From positions 310,001 through 374,000 of the forward strand of contig JAJCXR010000053.1 in the NCBI GenBank assembly GCA_029263315.1: a DNA stretch of 64,000 bases, written 5' to 3'. The notes under the pieces were generated by a model. It had not been told where the DNA came from. It worked only from the letters and a program-made list of their open reading frames with translations, and did no database searches. Numbering within the stretch: position 1 is the stretch's first letter; each line of letters opens with the position of its first letter. The DNA is from Acidobacteriota bacterium (GTDB lineage Bacteria; Acidobacteriota; Thermoanaerobaculia; Multivoradales; J023). Made by a program: the position numbers and the translations under genes. Of the stretch, positions 34,792-42,403 are shown in pieces.

Positions 34792-36425
34792 TCGATGTAT
34801 CCCAAGGTGCTGAGCGCCTCCGCCGTGGAGCCACTACCAAGGTGGGCCGGATCGTCGACCTCCGCCATGGGGGTGCGCTGCACCCGCTCCTTCAAGCGTT
34901 GCCGCAGACGCTGCTGCACCGCCGCCGACAGCGCCGAGTTGGGTGGCTCATCCCCGTCCTCCCTTTCGGCCTCAACCCATCTCGCCTCACCGGTCGCCCC
35001 GTCGATGGTCATCAACTGGTGCTCCAGCTGGTCCGTTTGGGGATTGTGCAGCACCAGTTTGTATCCCTCCCCTTCGATGGCGAAGGCCCGATAGTCGAAC
35101 TTCTCGGGAAAGAGATAGTAGGAAAAGAAATAGCGGGGTGCCGAGTCGCTCTCAGTCGTCACAGGATTTGTTCGCTCCTGTCCCAACAAAGGTAGGGGAC
35201 GCCCGGTCAGCATCGGCGGCAGGGGGGCCGAGGCAGCCGCCCTCAAGGTGACGGCCACATCCTCCAGGGCCACGGTCTCCAGGGCCACGGATTCCATCAC
35301 CACCTCGCCGGCCCTTCGCCCCTGGGGTGGGGCGACGAGCAAAGGCACCCGCAAGGTGGGCTCGAAGACTTCCTGGTGCATCACCAAGCGGTGCTCGAGG
35401 AAGGCTTCGCCGTGGTCCGAGGTGACGACGATCCACGTTCCCTGCCGCAAACCGCGGGCTTCGAGGCCATCGAGAAGGCGTCCGATGTGATGATCGGTGT
35501 AGGCAATGGCCCCATCGTAGAGGGCGATGAGCTCTTGCAGCCGCGGCGTCGCAAGGGCCGGAGACGGCCGGCGGCCGGCGGCGATTTCTTCATTGAGCCA
35601 CCACAGATAGTCCTGCCCCCGCCGTCCGTCGCCGTTGTCCCAATCCGCCTCGGGCAAGCTTTGCGGCAGAAAGCGGTCGCCCCACGGGGGCGGGGCGAAG
35701 TAGGGCGAGCAGCGAGCGTCCCGGCAGGGCTCGTCACTGGGGATGGCGTGCACCGAGCGGCTGTGCAGGAAGAGAAAGAAGGGTCGGTCCGACTCCGCCT
35801 GGCCCGAGGGTGCGGATGACCCATCGCCCAATGGCCGCCCGTCCAACCAAGCCAACGCCGCATCGACGGTATCGGCGATGTCGTAGCGCGGCGTTGCGAC
35901 CGCCCCGTGGGGGGCGTGACGAAACAGATCGAAGCCGCGATCGAAACCCCGCTGACCGCCGACAAAACCGCGGGGCGTCGAGTCCACGAAGGCGGCGGTC
36001 CGATAGCCCCGTTGGCGCAGGGCCTCCGCCAACATGGGAGCCTGCGGTGGTATCTGACGCCATTGCGCGGTGAGGCCGAGCAGATAGGGATCGACGCCGG
36101 ACAGCAGGGCGCCATGGGACGGCAAGGTCCACGGGGTGGGGGCCAAGGCGCGGTGGTAGCGCACCCCTTGCGCCGCCAACCCATCGAGGTGGGGCGAGGT
36201 ATCCCGCCCGTAGCCATAGCAGCCCAGGTGATCGGCCCGCAGGGTATCGATGGACAACAGTAGGATGTGGGGTGCCGCCGCGCCCTTGGGCTGCCCTTCC
36301 GGCTCCGCCGTCGAAGGACCGTCGCCGCAGGCTGTCACCATGGCCAGCAGAAGCCCGAGGCTGCCCAGGCGGGCGACGATGGACGCCGTAGCGGCTCGCC
36401 GCCTGGCTGGATGCCCTCTGTTCAC
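34788..36425 (-). CDS. Sulfatase-like (alkaline phosphatase superfamily) lipoprotein 2
   Basis: This 545-residue protein starts at GTG 36425, has a basic N-region, and carries a lipobox ending MVTAC (Cys33). The catalytic fold shows LSIDTLRADH and APTPWTLPSHGALLSG with Thr100 at the nucleophile position, then VVTSDHGEAFLEH. As in the other sulfatase-like protein of this window, the C/S-x-P-x-R formylglycine motif is absent, so a Thr-nucleophile phospho- or phosphonate-type hydrolase or transferase is plausible. It ends EALSTLGYID. Its start overlaps the GT2 stop (GTGA) and its stop overlaps the GT-C start. A short in-frame triplication (ESVAL, ETVAL, EDVAV) lies near the middle of the C-terminal half. 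Confidence 0.86.
   Translation of the reverse strand: MNRGHPARRRAATASIVARLGSLGLLLAMVTACGDGPSTAEPEGQPKGAAAPHILLLSIDTLRADHLGCYGYGRDTSPHLDGLAAQGVRYHRALAPTPWTLPSHGALLSGVDPYLLGLTAQWRQIPPQAPMLAEALRQRGYRTAAFVDSTPRGFVGGQRGFDRGFDLFRHAPHGAVATPRYDIADTVDAALAWLDGRPLGDGSSAPSGQAESDRPFFLFLHSRSVHAIPSDEPCRDARCSPYFAPPPWGDRFLPQSLPEADWDNGDGRRGQDYLWWLNEEIAAGRRPSPALATPRLQELIALYDGAIAYTDHHIGRLLDGLEARGLRQGTWIVVTSDHGEAFLEHRLVMHQEVFEPTLRVPLLVAPPQGRRAGEVVMESVALETVALEDVAVTLRAAASAPLPPMLTGRPLPLLGQERTNPVTTESDSAPRYFFSYYLFPEKFDYRAFAIEGEGYKLVLHNPQTDQLEHQLMTIDGATGEARWVEAEREDGDEPPNSALSAAVQQRLRQRLKERVQRTPMAEVDDPAHLGSGSTAEALSTLGYID
35255..35295 (-). repeat. 15-bp tandem repeat within the second sulfatase-like gene
   Basis: CCACATCCTCCAGGG (35255-35269) and CCACGGTCTCCAGGG (35270-35284) are tandem 15-bp units, and a third partial copy begins at 35285. 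They encode ESVAL-ETVAL-EDVAV. Confidence 0.75.
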
Positions 36426-37393
36426 GATCTCGCATTCCCAGTGTCGGTTCCATCCCGCGGAGCGGCGACCTCCTGCGGGCCGGCAACCTCCCGGGCCCGA
36501 CGGGCCGACCACTCGATGACCGGCAGATAGCTGGACGGCAAATGCCCCAGGAACAAGGTGGGCAGGGCGGGTATGCGGTACGGCTTTTGGCGTAGCTGTT
36601 GGTACTCGGCGTGTTGCTCCGGCCAAGGGTCCCGCTTGTCACCGGTGGTCTCGCCGCCATGCACTTGATGGAACGTGCCCTCCCCCAGCAATACCATCAA
36701 TTTGGCATCTTGCAAGGCGCAGGCCCGCTCGAAATAGTCCAGGTTGCACAACCCTCCCCCCGGCAAACGGAACGCCTGGTCGTAGCCGCCGAGCTCTTGG
36801 ACCATCGCACGGCCCAGGAAGAGGGCATTGGACTCCGCCAGGGGGCGAAAGCAGCCCTCACGGTTGGACGCCGCCAGGGTGGAGATCTCGAACAGGCGGT
36901 AGCCGTCGTCGGGCCAGTGGATCGAATCCAGCAAGTCATCCTCCGCCTGCCGGTCGTAGCCTTCGAGAATCGATTGGGATTGCAGCTTGGGGCCCAAATG
37001 CCAGCCGGGGACGGCGATGATGGGGCGTGGATGCAGCCGACTGGCCAGCTCCACATGGTGCAATAGGCCCGGGGTCAAGAGGCGGGCGCCGTCCACCATG
37101 ACGCCGACGACGCGGCCACGGGTTTGGGCCAAGCCGTGATTGACCGCCTGCACCGGCGACGGCTCGGCTGCCGACAGATAGTGGTAGGAAAAGTTGTTGC
37201 CGTAGGCTTCCACCACATCCCGTCCCAGCGGCTGCGGCGATCCGTTGTCCACCACGATGACCTCATAGGACTCGTCTGGAATCCCTTGCTGGTAGGCTGT
37301 GCTGAGAGAGTGTAAGGTGCGCCGCGCCTCCCGCGCCATGTCATAGATGATGACGACCACGGAAAGGGTCGGCTGCGGCTGGGTGGTGGACAT
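36422..37393 (-). CDS. Family 2 glycosyltransferase
   Basis: The 323-residue protein begins LSVVVIIYDMAREARRTLHSL and has EVIVVDNGSPQPL and then VVGVMVDGARLLTPG. This is the GT-A nucleotide-binding order, with a VDG in place of a plain DxD. Later, LPGGGLCNLDYFERA supplies a second acidic motif. It should transfer a sugar from a nucleotide donor in the cytoplasm. The ATG at 37393 is preferred over 37453 because the extra 20 residues fall before the first beta strand, but the choice is uncertain. It is the first gene of the GT2, sulfatase-like, GT-C set. Confidence 0.83.
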   Translation of the reverse strand: MSTTQPQPTLSVVVIIYDMAREARRTLHSLSTAYQQGIPDESYEVIVVDNGSPQPLGRDVVEAYGNNFSYHYLSAAEPSPVQAVNHGLAQTRGRVVGVMVDGARLLTPGLLHHVELASRLHPRPIIAVPGWHLGPKLQSQSILEGYDRQAEDDLLDSIHWPDDGYRLFEISTLAASNREGCFRPLAESNALFLGRAMVQELGGYDQAFRLPGGGLCNLDYFERACALQDAKLMVLLGEGTFHQVHGGETTGDKRDPWPEQHAEYQQLRQKPYRIPALPTLFLGHLPSSYLPVIEWSARRAREVAGPQEVAAPRDGTDTGNARS

Positions 37394-37528
37394 CTGAGGT
37401 TCTCGGCTCCCTGAGCACTGGTTGTCACAACTGCCCCGTAGTTGCGAAAACATGTACTTATCTGGACAGGCGGAGCTTAGCAGACCCGGCCGCCGACGGA
37501 TTCCGCTATGATCGCCCCCGCCAGCTGA

Positions 37529-37560
37529 AAGTCGCTAAGCCATGAAGTCGCTATGCCATG
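37529..37560 (+). repeat. 16-bp tandem duplication carrying a start codon
   Basis: AAGTCGCTAAGCCATG (37529-37544) and AAGTCGCTATGCCATG (37545-37560) differ at one base. Each copy ends in ATG, so the start codon of the downstream glycosyltransferase has been duplicated. The upstream ATG is out of frame by 16 bases. Confidence 0.9.
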
Positions 37561-38721
37561 AAGATCGCCCTCGTCTGGAATCATCCCCAACGGCTCAACG
37601 AGCTGTCTTTCCGTTTTGGGCTCTATGTCCAGGGTTTCCGCGCCCTCGGCCATGAGGCGACGGTGGTTTGCCCCCGCGGCTGTGCCGCCGAGGTGGCCTA
37701 TCCTCTGGAAGTGGCGTCCAGCCCCGGGGCCCTGGAGGACGCGGCCTTCTGGCGACACCTCGGGGCCGATGTCGCCCTGGCCATCACCTACCACCGCAAG
37801 TCCGCCATGCTGGCGGCCATTCAGCGGGCCGGTATACGAACCCTGGCGCTCAGCGACTCCGACGGGCAGGTCGGTTTGCGGGCCCATCCGGGCATCACCT
37901 TGGCGCGCATGTGGCATTACCAACCGAACTGGCGTCGTCGCCTGGGTTGCCTCAAATACTTCCTCGGCCGTTACTTCTTCGACGGCCGTAGGGGCCAACC
38001 GGAGGACGAGGAGCTGCTGGCCAGCACCCGTCACAGTGACGCGGTGCTGTTCCACAGTCAACCGGCCATCGACTGCTTCCGACGCTTCCTGCGATTTCAC
38101 GGTGAAGAGAGCCTGGCCGAGCGTTGCCGCAGCGCCCCCTTCGCGGTGCCCGCCGCCTTCTCGCAACACCCCCTGCCAGCCACCAAGGACGATTTGGTGG
38201 TGGCCATCGGCCGCTGGAGCGATCCGCAAAAGGATGCTCCGTTGCTGGCCCGAGCCATGGGCATCGCCTTGCGGCGACGGCCCAGCACCCGTCTCGAGAT
38301 CTTCGGCCACGACGCGGAGCCCTTTTTCGCCGACCTGGCGCAACGCCACGCCAGCGTCGTATTGCGGGGTGCACAGCCCCTCGAATACATTCGCCAGACC
38401 TTAGGGCGAGCCCGTTCGGTGATCTTCGCCTCCCGCTGGGAGACCGGGCCCCATGTCGCCACGGAGGCCCTCAGCCTCGGTGCCACCTTGGTGGGGGCGC
38501 CGATCCCCAACCTCGTGGGGCTCACCGCCGACGGTGCCTTCGGCACGGTCGCCGCGGACCGCCGTCCCAAATCCCTGGCCCTCGCCTTCGATGAGGAAAT
38601 GCAAGCTTGGGACGCCGGACGACGCCGGGGCTTGGATATCGCCGCCCATTGGCGGCCTCGGCTGACCCCCAGCAGTGTCTGCCGGCAGTATTTGCAGGCC
38701 TTGGAATCGGTGCACAGCTGA
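37558..38721 (+). CDS. GT-B glycosyltransferase (group 1/GT4-like)
   Basis: This 387-residue protein starts MKIALVWNHPQRLNELSFRFG, a Rossmann-type donor or acceptor domain. Its C-terminal domain contains LVVAIGRWSDPQKDAPLLARAM, LEIFGHD, and SVIFASRWETGPHVATEALSLGATLVG, in which the E-x7-E-type motif (ETGPHVATEA) contacts the donor sugar in GT4 enzymes. It is probably cytoplasmic or peripheral to the membrane. It is transcribed away from the GT2 operon, with about 160 bp between their start codons. The start is the second of two duplicated ATGs. Confidence 0.86.
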   Translation: MKIALVWNHPQRLNELSFRFGLYVQGFRALGHEATVVCPRGCAAEVAYPLEVASSPGALEDAAFWRHLGADVALAITYHRKSAMLAAIQRAGIRTLALSDSDGQVGLRAHPGITLARMWHYQPNWRRRLGCLKYFLGRYFFDGRRGQPEDEELLASTRHSDAVLFHSQPAIDCFRRFLRFHGEESLAERCRSAPFAVPAAFSQHPLPATKDDLVVAIGRWSDPQKDAPLLARAMGIALRRRPSTRLEIFGHDAEPFFADLAQRHASVVLRGAQPLEYIRQTLGRARSVIFASRWETGPHVATEALSLGATLVGAPIPNLVGLTADGAFGTVAADRRPKSLALAFDEEMQAWDAGRRRGLDIAAHWRPRLTPSSVCRQYLQALESVHS

Positions 38722-38738
38722 CAGCCCCGAGAGACCGC

Positions 38739-39512
38739 TCAGGAACGCCGTAAGAGGCTCAAGTCTTGGAATCCGTCGAGCCCGCCCCGGTGCCAGGACA
38801 GCATCTCTAGATGGGGATCGAAGAAGTGCCGTAAGCCCTCCTCCGTATGGATGGCGGCACTGTCATTGAAACCATGGCCCGCCGGCACAAACCAAAAACC
38901 ATCGATGTCGGCCGAGGTCTCGTCGCCTTCGGGCAAGGGGTTGAAGACCCAGGGCCCCATGGTGGTGACCACCGCCAAACCACCGGGTTTGAGCACCCGT
39001 CGCAGCTCGGCGGCCCACCGGCTCTGGCGGGCGGTGGGAAAGTGACTGAAAACCGAAACCGCGTAGACGGCGTCGAAGCTGGCCTCGGGCCAGGGCAACG
39101 GCGGATCGTTTTGATTCACCCGCAGCTCCGCAAAATCACAGACCCGCCGGCTCCACTCCAGGCTCCAGGCATCGACATCGCAACCGTAGAGCTGCCAACC
39201 GCTGGGCTCCAAATGGCGTAATACACGCCCCAGGCCGCTCCCCAAGTCGAGGACCTGGGGTCGGCTGGCGGCGTTGAGCCCCGCCTCCCCCAGGACTTGC
39301 TGCAAGCGGGCCGCTGAGCGCCGACCGATATCCAGGTACTCCATGACCCAAGGGGTCGATTGCACCTTTAGCAGGACGTGACGTGGGGGCAAGGGCCCAT
39401 GCCGCCTGGAGAGGCGCAGCAGGGCGTCTTGCAGGTCGCGCCGGAGGCGCCCGATAGGCCATCGGAGACGGGCCGGAATATGGTGGTGGTAGAGCTGCTT
39501 GAGGCGCGACAT
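38739..39512 (-). CDS. Class I SAM-dependent methyltransferase
   Basis: The 257-residue protein has a basic N-terminal helix region. The methyltransferase domain follows: QVLDLGSGLGRVLRHL (motif I, SAM binding), LYGCDVDAWSLEW (motif II acid), SFDAVYAVSVFSHF (motif IV) and LRRVLKPGGLAVVTT (motif VI). It probably methylates a sugar or lipid-linked intermediate, given its glycosyltransferase neighbour, but the substrate is not visible. ATG 39512 is chosen over an ATG six codons upstream. Its stop is 18 bp from that of the convergent GT-B gene. Confidence 0.88.
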   Translation of the reverse strand: MSRLKQLYHHHIPARLRWPIGRLRRDLQDALLRLSRRHGPLPPRHVLLKVQSTPWVMEYLDIGRRSAARLQQVLGEAGLNAASRPQVLDLGSGLGRVLRHLEPSGWQLYGCDVDAWSLEWSRRVCDFAELRVNQNDPPLPWPEASFDAVYAVSVFSHFPTARQSRWAAELRRVLKPGGLAVVTTMGPWVFNPLPEGDETSADIDGFWFVPAGHGFNDSAAIHTEEGLRHFFDPHLEMLSWHRGGLDGFQDLSLLRRS

Positions 39513-39599
39513 AGCGGCGCATCGTAGCAAACTATGGCTCCGGGAGCAGCAAGGAAGCCCGCCGGGTCTCAGGGACGCGACCCATGCCGGGCAGACAGC

Positions 39600-39630
39600 A
39601 AAAAGAGGGCAGGCCTCACGGCCTGCCCTC
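39600..39630 (-). terminator. Strong intrinsic terminator of the trypsin-like protease gene
   Basis: On the minus strand a perfect 11-bp stem (GAGGGCAGGCC/GGCCTGCCCTC, four-base loop) is followed by TTTTT, 24 bp beyond the protease stop. Confidence 0.93.
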
Positions 39631-39653
39631 CAGATCCTAACGATGAATGCCCC

Positions 39654-41786
39654 TTATTGCTCGCAGATCGAGATGTTGTCGATGCCCGCTTCGATCAGAT
39701 CACCGGCGCTAGAACCGTCCGCCGCACGGATCCGCAACCGCACCGAATCACCGGCGCTGGCGGTGGTCGTCGCCTGGGTCCAGGCAGCATTGACGGTGAC
39801 GTCACCGTAGCTTTGCAGGGATGTCCAGGCGCCACCGTTGACCGAGATTTCGAGGTGAAAGAAATCGCCGGCGGAATCGTCTCCGGCGTCGCGCTGACCA
39901 TGGAAATACCAGGCCGAGACGTCGGAGTTGGCGGTCACGTTATAGACCGGCGACGTGGCGATGCACTCGCCGCCGTCGATGTCGATGGTGCCAGCACCAC
40001 CCGAATTGGAGGCCGAGAAGAGGGCGTTGGAGCCGTCCTGGGCGCCACTGACCTGGGTTTGCACGCCGCCGTTGCTCACCCCGTCCGGGGTGCCGACGAC
40101 AAAGGACCCGGTTGCGCAGTTGCCACTGCCGGTCCAGCCGCCAGCGCCGCTTTCGAAGCTCTCCTCGAGGTCACAGCCACCACCCCCACCACCGGTCTCG
40201 TAGATGTCAACGCAAGCGAAGTAGCCTTCGTTGTTGAGGGTGCCGGAGTCCTTGTCGTTGGTGAAGACCAGCCGCATATTGCCGGTGTAGCTCTGGCCGA
40301 CGGGCACCGAATACGATTGGTAGCTGCCGGAGCCGTTGTAGCTCGGCGTCAGACCGATCTTGCCGGTGCCGGTCCAGTTCTGGGTACCCCAGAATTGGAA
40401 GTGACGCGGGTTGTCGTTCAGGGTGTCATTGTCGTCGAAGCCGATGGCGTGGATCTCTCCCTGGTTGCCCGAAGCAAACTTGAAGTCGATCACCGTGTTG
40501 GGGGTGATGTTGAAAGACTGGGTCGAGCGCACCCAAGTATTACCGGTCAGATGCATGGTGTCGCCGCCATCCTCAACCGAGGCGTCATTGGTGGAGTTTT
40601 GGTTGGAGTAGGAGGTGAAGCTCAGGGTATTGAGATCGAGGGTGCCGGCGCCGCAGCTCGGATCACCGGGGCCACTGCCACCACCACCGGCGTTGACGGC
40701 GCTCCACAGATCCGCTTTGAAGAAACTCGTGCCGCTGTTGTTGCCACCGCTCGAGCTACAGCCGCCGTGGGTGTGAATGCCCACCGCCTGGTTGGTCGCC
40801 TCGTCGATCACCGGACTGCCGGAGTTGCCGCCCTGGGTGTCGGCGTTATAGCGCATGGTGGTGCCTGAAGAACCGGTATTCGCACCGGTGTGCGTCTGGT
40901 TGCTCTGGTTATCGCTGCCGGAGTCAACGCCGAAGCCGGTGATCCGGATGGTGCTCGGACCGAGGTCCTGGCGGAAGGCAAACGAGCCGTGGGCCGCCAT
41001 CGGCTGCAGGCCGGTCACCGAATTGTTGTTGACGGCGAAGATGCCCCAATCGTTGCCGACACCGCCATTGACGAAATCGAAACTGCTCTGAACGATCGAG
41101 TACTGGCGGTCGGCCGGCGGAAACTGCACCGTGCCGCCGGAGGTTGACTTGGGCGGATTGATCGACAAGGTCGTATTGCCGGAACCTGCCAGGCAGTGGC
41201 CGGCCGTCAGCAGCTTGCCATTGTTGATCATCCAACCGGTGCAGCCGATGGGGTCGATGCGGCCGACCCGGCTGTCGGTGGAGTCGACGCGATTGTCAGA
41301 TGGGCCGCAAATGCTCTTCTCGGCAGGCCGGCCCCATTCACCGACGACAACCGCATCGACCTGGACCCGGGCGCGGCGGTCTTGGGGGCCAACGTAGAAG
41401 CGGATTTCCACCGCATCGCCGTTGAAGTAGGCGCTCTGGCCTGCCCATTCTTTGAAACTCTTGGCGTCGAGGACTTGGGTGGAGCCGTCCAACAATGAGG
41501 AGATCTCGATCCGGCTTTTGTTGCCGATCCGGCTGTCGCCGAATTTGAGTTGCATCCAGGGCACTCCGGACACCGAGATGATGTCGCTGGCGACAAGCCC
41601 GGCCGACTCGACGCCATCGTCACCGATCTTGCCCTGGCCATGGTGCATGCCAGAATCCCAGGTGACTTGCTCAGTGTGGCGCAGTAGCTCGGACGGCTGG
41701 GCATCCACATGGGAGGCCAGCGGACCGAGAAGGATGAGCCCCAAGGCAACAAACGGAAATCCACTGCGAAGCATCGAAAGCTTCAT
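39654..41786 (-). CDS. Secreted trypsin-like serine protease with C-terminal beta-sandwich domains
   Basis: The 710-residue protein has a signal peptide (FPFVALGLILLGPLASHVDA). An N-terminal region follows and then an S1-type protease with the triad His197 (LLTAGHC), Asp246 (GNDWGIF) and Ser322 (TQGGNSGSPV). Two further domains lie behind Gly-rich linkers. One, about residues 375-535, is a jelly-roll-like Asn/Ser-rich module. The other, about 545-710, contains ESFESGAGGWTGSGNCATG and a discoidin or MAM-like pattern ending GIDNISICEQ. It is likely a secreted nutrient-acquisition or surface protease. The ATG at 41786 is preceded by GAGAAAAG. Confidence 0.9.
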   Translation of the reverse strand: MKLSMLRSGFPFVALGLILLGPLASHVDAQPSELLRHTEQVTWDSGMHHGQGKIGDDGVESAGLVASDIISVSGVPWMQLKFGDSRIGNKSRIEISSLLDGSTQVLDAKSFKEWAGQSAYFNGDAVEIRFYVGPQDRRARVQVDAVVVGEWGRPAEKSICGPSDNRVDSTDSRVGRIDPIGCTGWMINNGKLLTAGHCLAGSGNTTLSINPPKSTSGGTVQFPPADRQYSIVQSSFDFVNGGVGNDWGIFAVNNNSVTGLQPMAAHGSFAFRQDLGPSTIRITGFGVDSGSDNQSNQTHTGANTGSSGTTMRYNADTQGGNSGSPVIDEATNQAVGIHTHGGCSSSGGNNSGTSFFKADLWSAVNAGGGGSGPGDPSCGAGTLDLNTLSFTSYSNQNSTNDASVEDGGDTMHLTGNTWVRSTQSFNITPNTVIDFKFASGNQGEIHAIGFDDNDTLNDNPRHFQFWGTQNWTGTGKIGLTPSYNGSGSYQSYSVPVGQSYTGNMRLVFTNDKDSGTLNNEGYFACVDIYETGGGGGGCDLEESFESGAGGWTGSGNCATGSFVVGTPDGVSNGGVQTQVSGAQDGSNALFSASNSGGAGTIDIDGGECIATSPVYNVTANSDVSAWYFHGQRDAGDDSAGDFFHLEISVNGGAWTSLQSYGDVTVNAAWTQATTTASAGDSVRLRIRAADGSSAGDLIEAGIDNISICEQ

Positions 41787-41969
41787 GGTTACTTTTCTCT
41801 CTCTCTGCCTATGAAAAATTTCGGCCATGCTCCACAGCAGGCAATCCGTGGACATACCGGTACGGGTTCCTCAGAAAACCTTGAAGGTTCCCCGTCGGTG
41901 GGCTGCGACTTCCCAATTGGCTGCAAGCCAGAAGGTACTGCAGATCCCATGCCAGCCGGCATTTGCCTT

Positions 41970-42132
41970 AGTACACCTTTTCAAAAATACGCTGGTATTC
42001 GAGCGCCGAAGCATCCGCGTCCGCGGCGTTACGCTCGCTGCAACAGAGCCCCACTATGCCTCGCTCGCAAGCCTTGCGGACGCGGCGCCTCGGGGCTCTC
42101 GATACGTCACCGTATTTCCGGAAAGGTGTACT
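41970..42132. repeat. 163-bp imperfect palindrome with 11-bp perfect termini
   Basis: The ends are AGTACACCTTT (41970) and AAAGGTGTACT (ending 42132), exact inverted copies. Inside, the left arm and the reverse complement of the right arm keep matching with small gaps, including AAATACG, CGAG and a perfect CCGCGTCCGC, down to a centre near 42051. The two arms are about 75 bp each. This could be a non-autonomous mobile element (MITE-like), a structured RNA or a transcriptional attenuator. Confidence 0.8.
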
Positions 42133-42192
42133 TAGCGGCCTCGCAAAAGACTGCAAAGTCAACTCACAGGGGTGACCGCATACGGTCCATTT

Positions 42193-42228
42193 TCTCAACC
42201 TTGAAAGAGATCATTCTCAAACTTGAGA
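42193..42228. promoter_or_regulatory. Pair of operator-like palindromes
   Basis: TCTCAAACTTGAGA (42215-42228) is a perfect palindrome. TCTCAACCTTGAAAGAGA (42193-42210) is a near-copy, 22 bp away centre to centre start, so it lies on the same helix face. Repeated half-sites TCTCAA/TTGAGA suggest a dimeric regulator controlling the secreted protease gene. Confidence 0.45.
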
Positions 42229-42277
42229 TAGGCAGATATATTTTTCTTTACGCAAGGAGCTGGTGAAGGATCGGATA

Positions 42278-42307
42278 GAGGCGACCGGGCGCTCCCCGGT
42301 CGGCCTC
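42278..42307. other. GC-rich hairpin downstream of the TolC-like gene
   Basis: GAGGCGACCGGG and CCCGGTCGGCCTC pair with one bulged base around a five-base loop. There is no T-run on either side, so it may be a U-less terminator or a stability element at the 3' end of the TolC-like transcript (minus strand). Confidence 0.45.
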
Positions 42308-42403
42308 GACTTCACAACTCTTGCCTACTCTACGTAGGTACTGACCCCGTCGACCCCCCATGAAGCGATGGGCCTCTGGCGATCCACAGTCTGTCGCTCT
42401 TCC

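Larger units (their letters stand above)
41787..42403. other. 617-bp intergenic region rich in inverted repeats
   Basis: No protein gene is convincing here: the longest open frame (41827-42135) lies across an inverted repeat and has no ribosome site. The region is more A/T-rich than its surroundings between 42180 and 42250. It holds a 163-bp imperfect palindrome, two small operator-like palindromes and a GC hairpin, each listed separately. It is upstream of the secreted protease and downstream of the TolC-like gene, both on the minus strand. Confidence 0.7.

Noticed and set aside
41827..42266. Open frames in the protease-TolC intergenic region
   Set aside because: They cross the 163-bp palindrome and lack ribosome sites or recognisable sequence.
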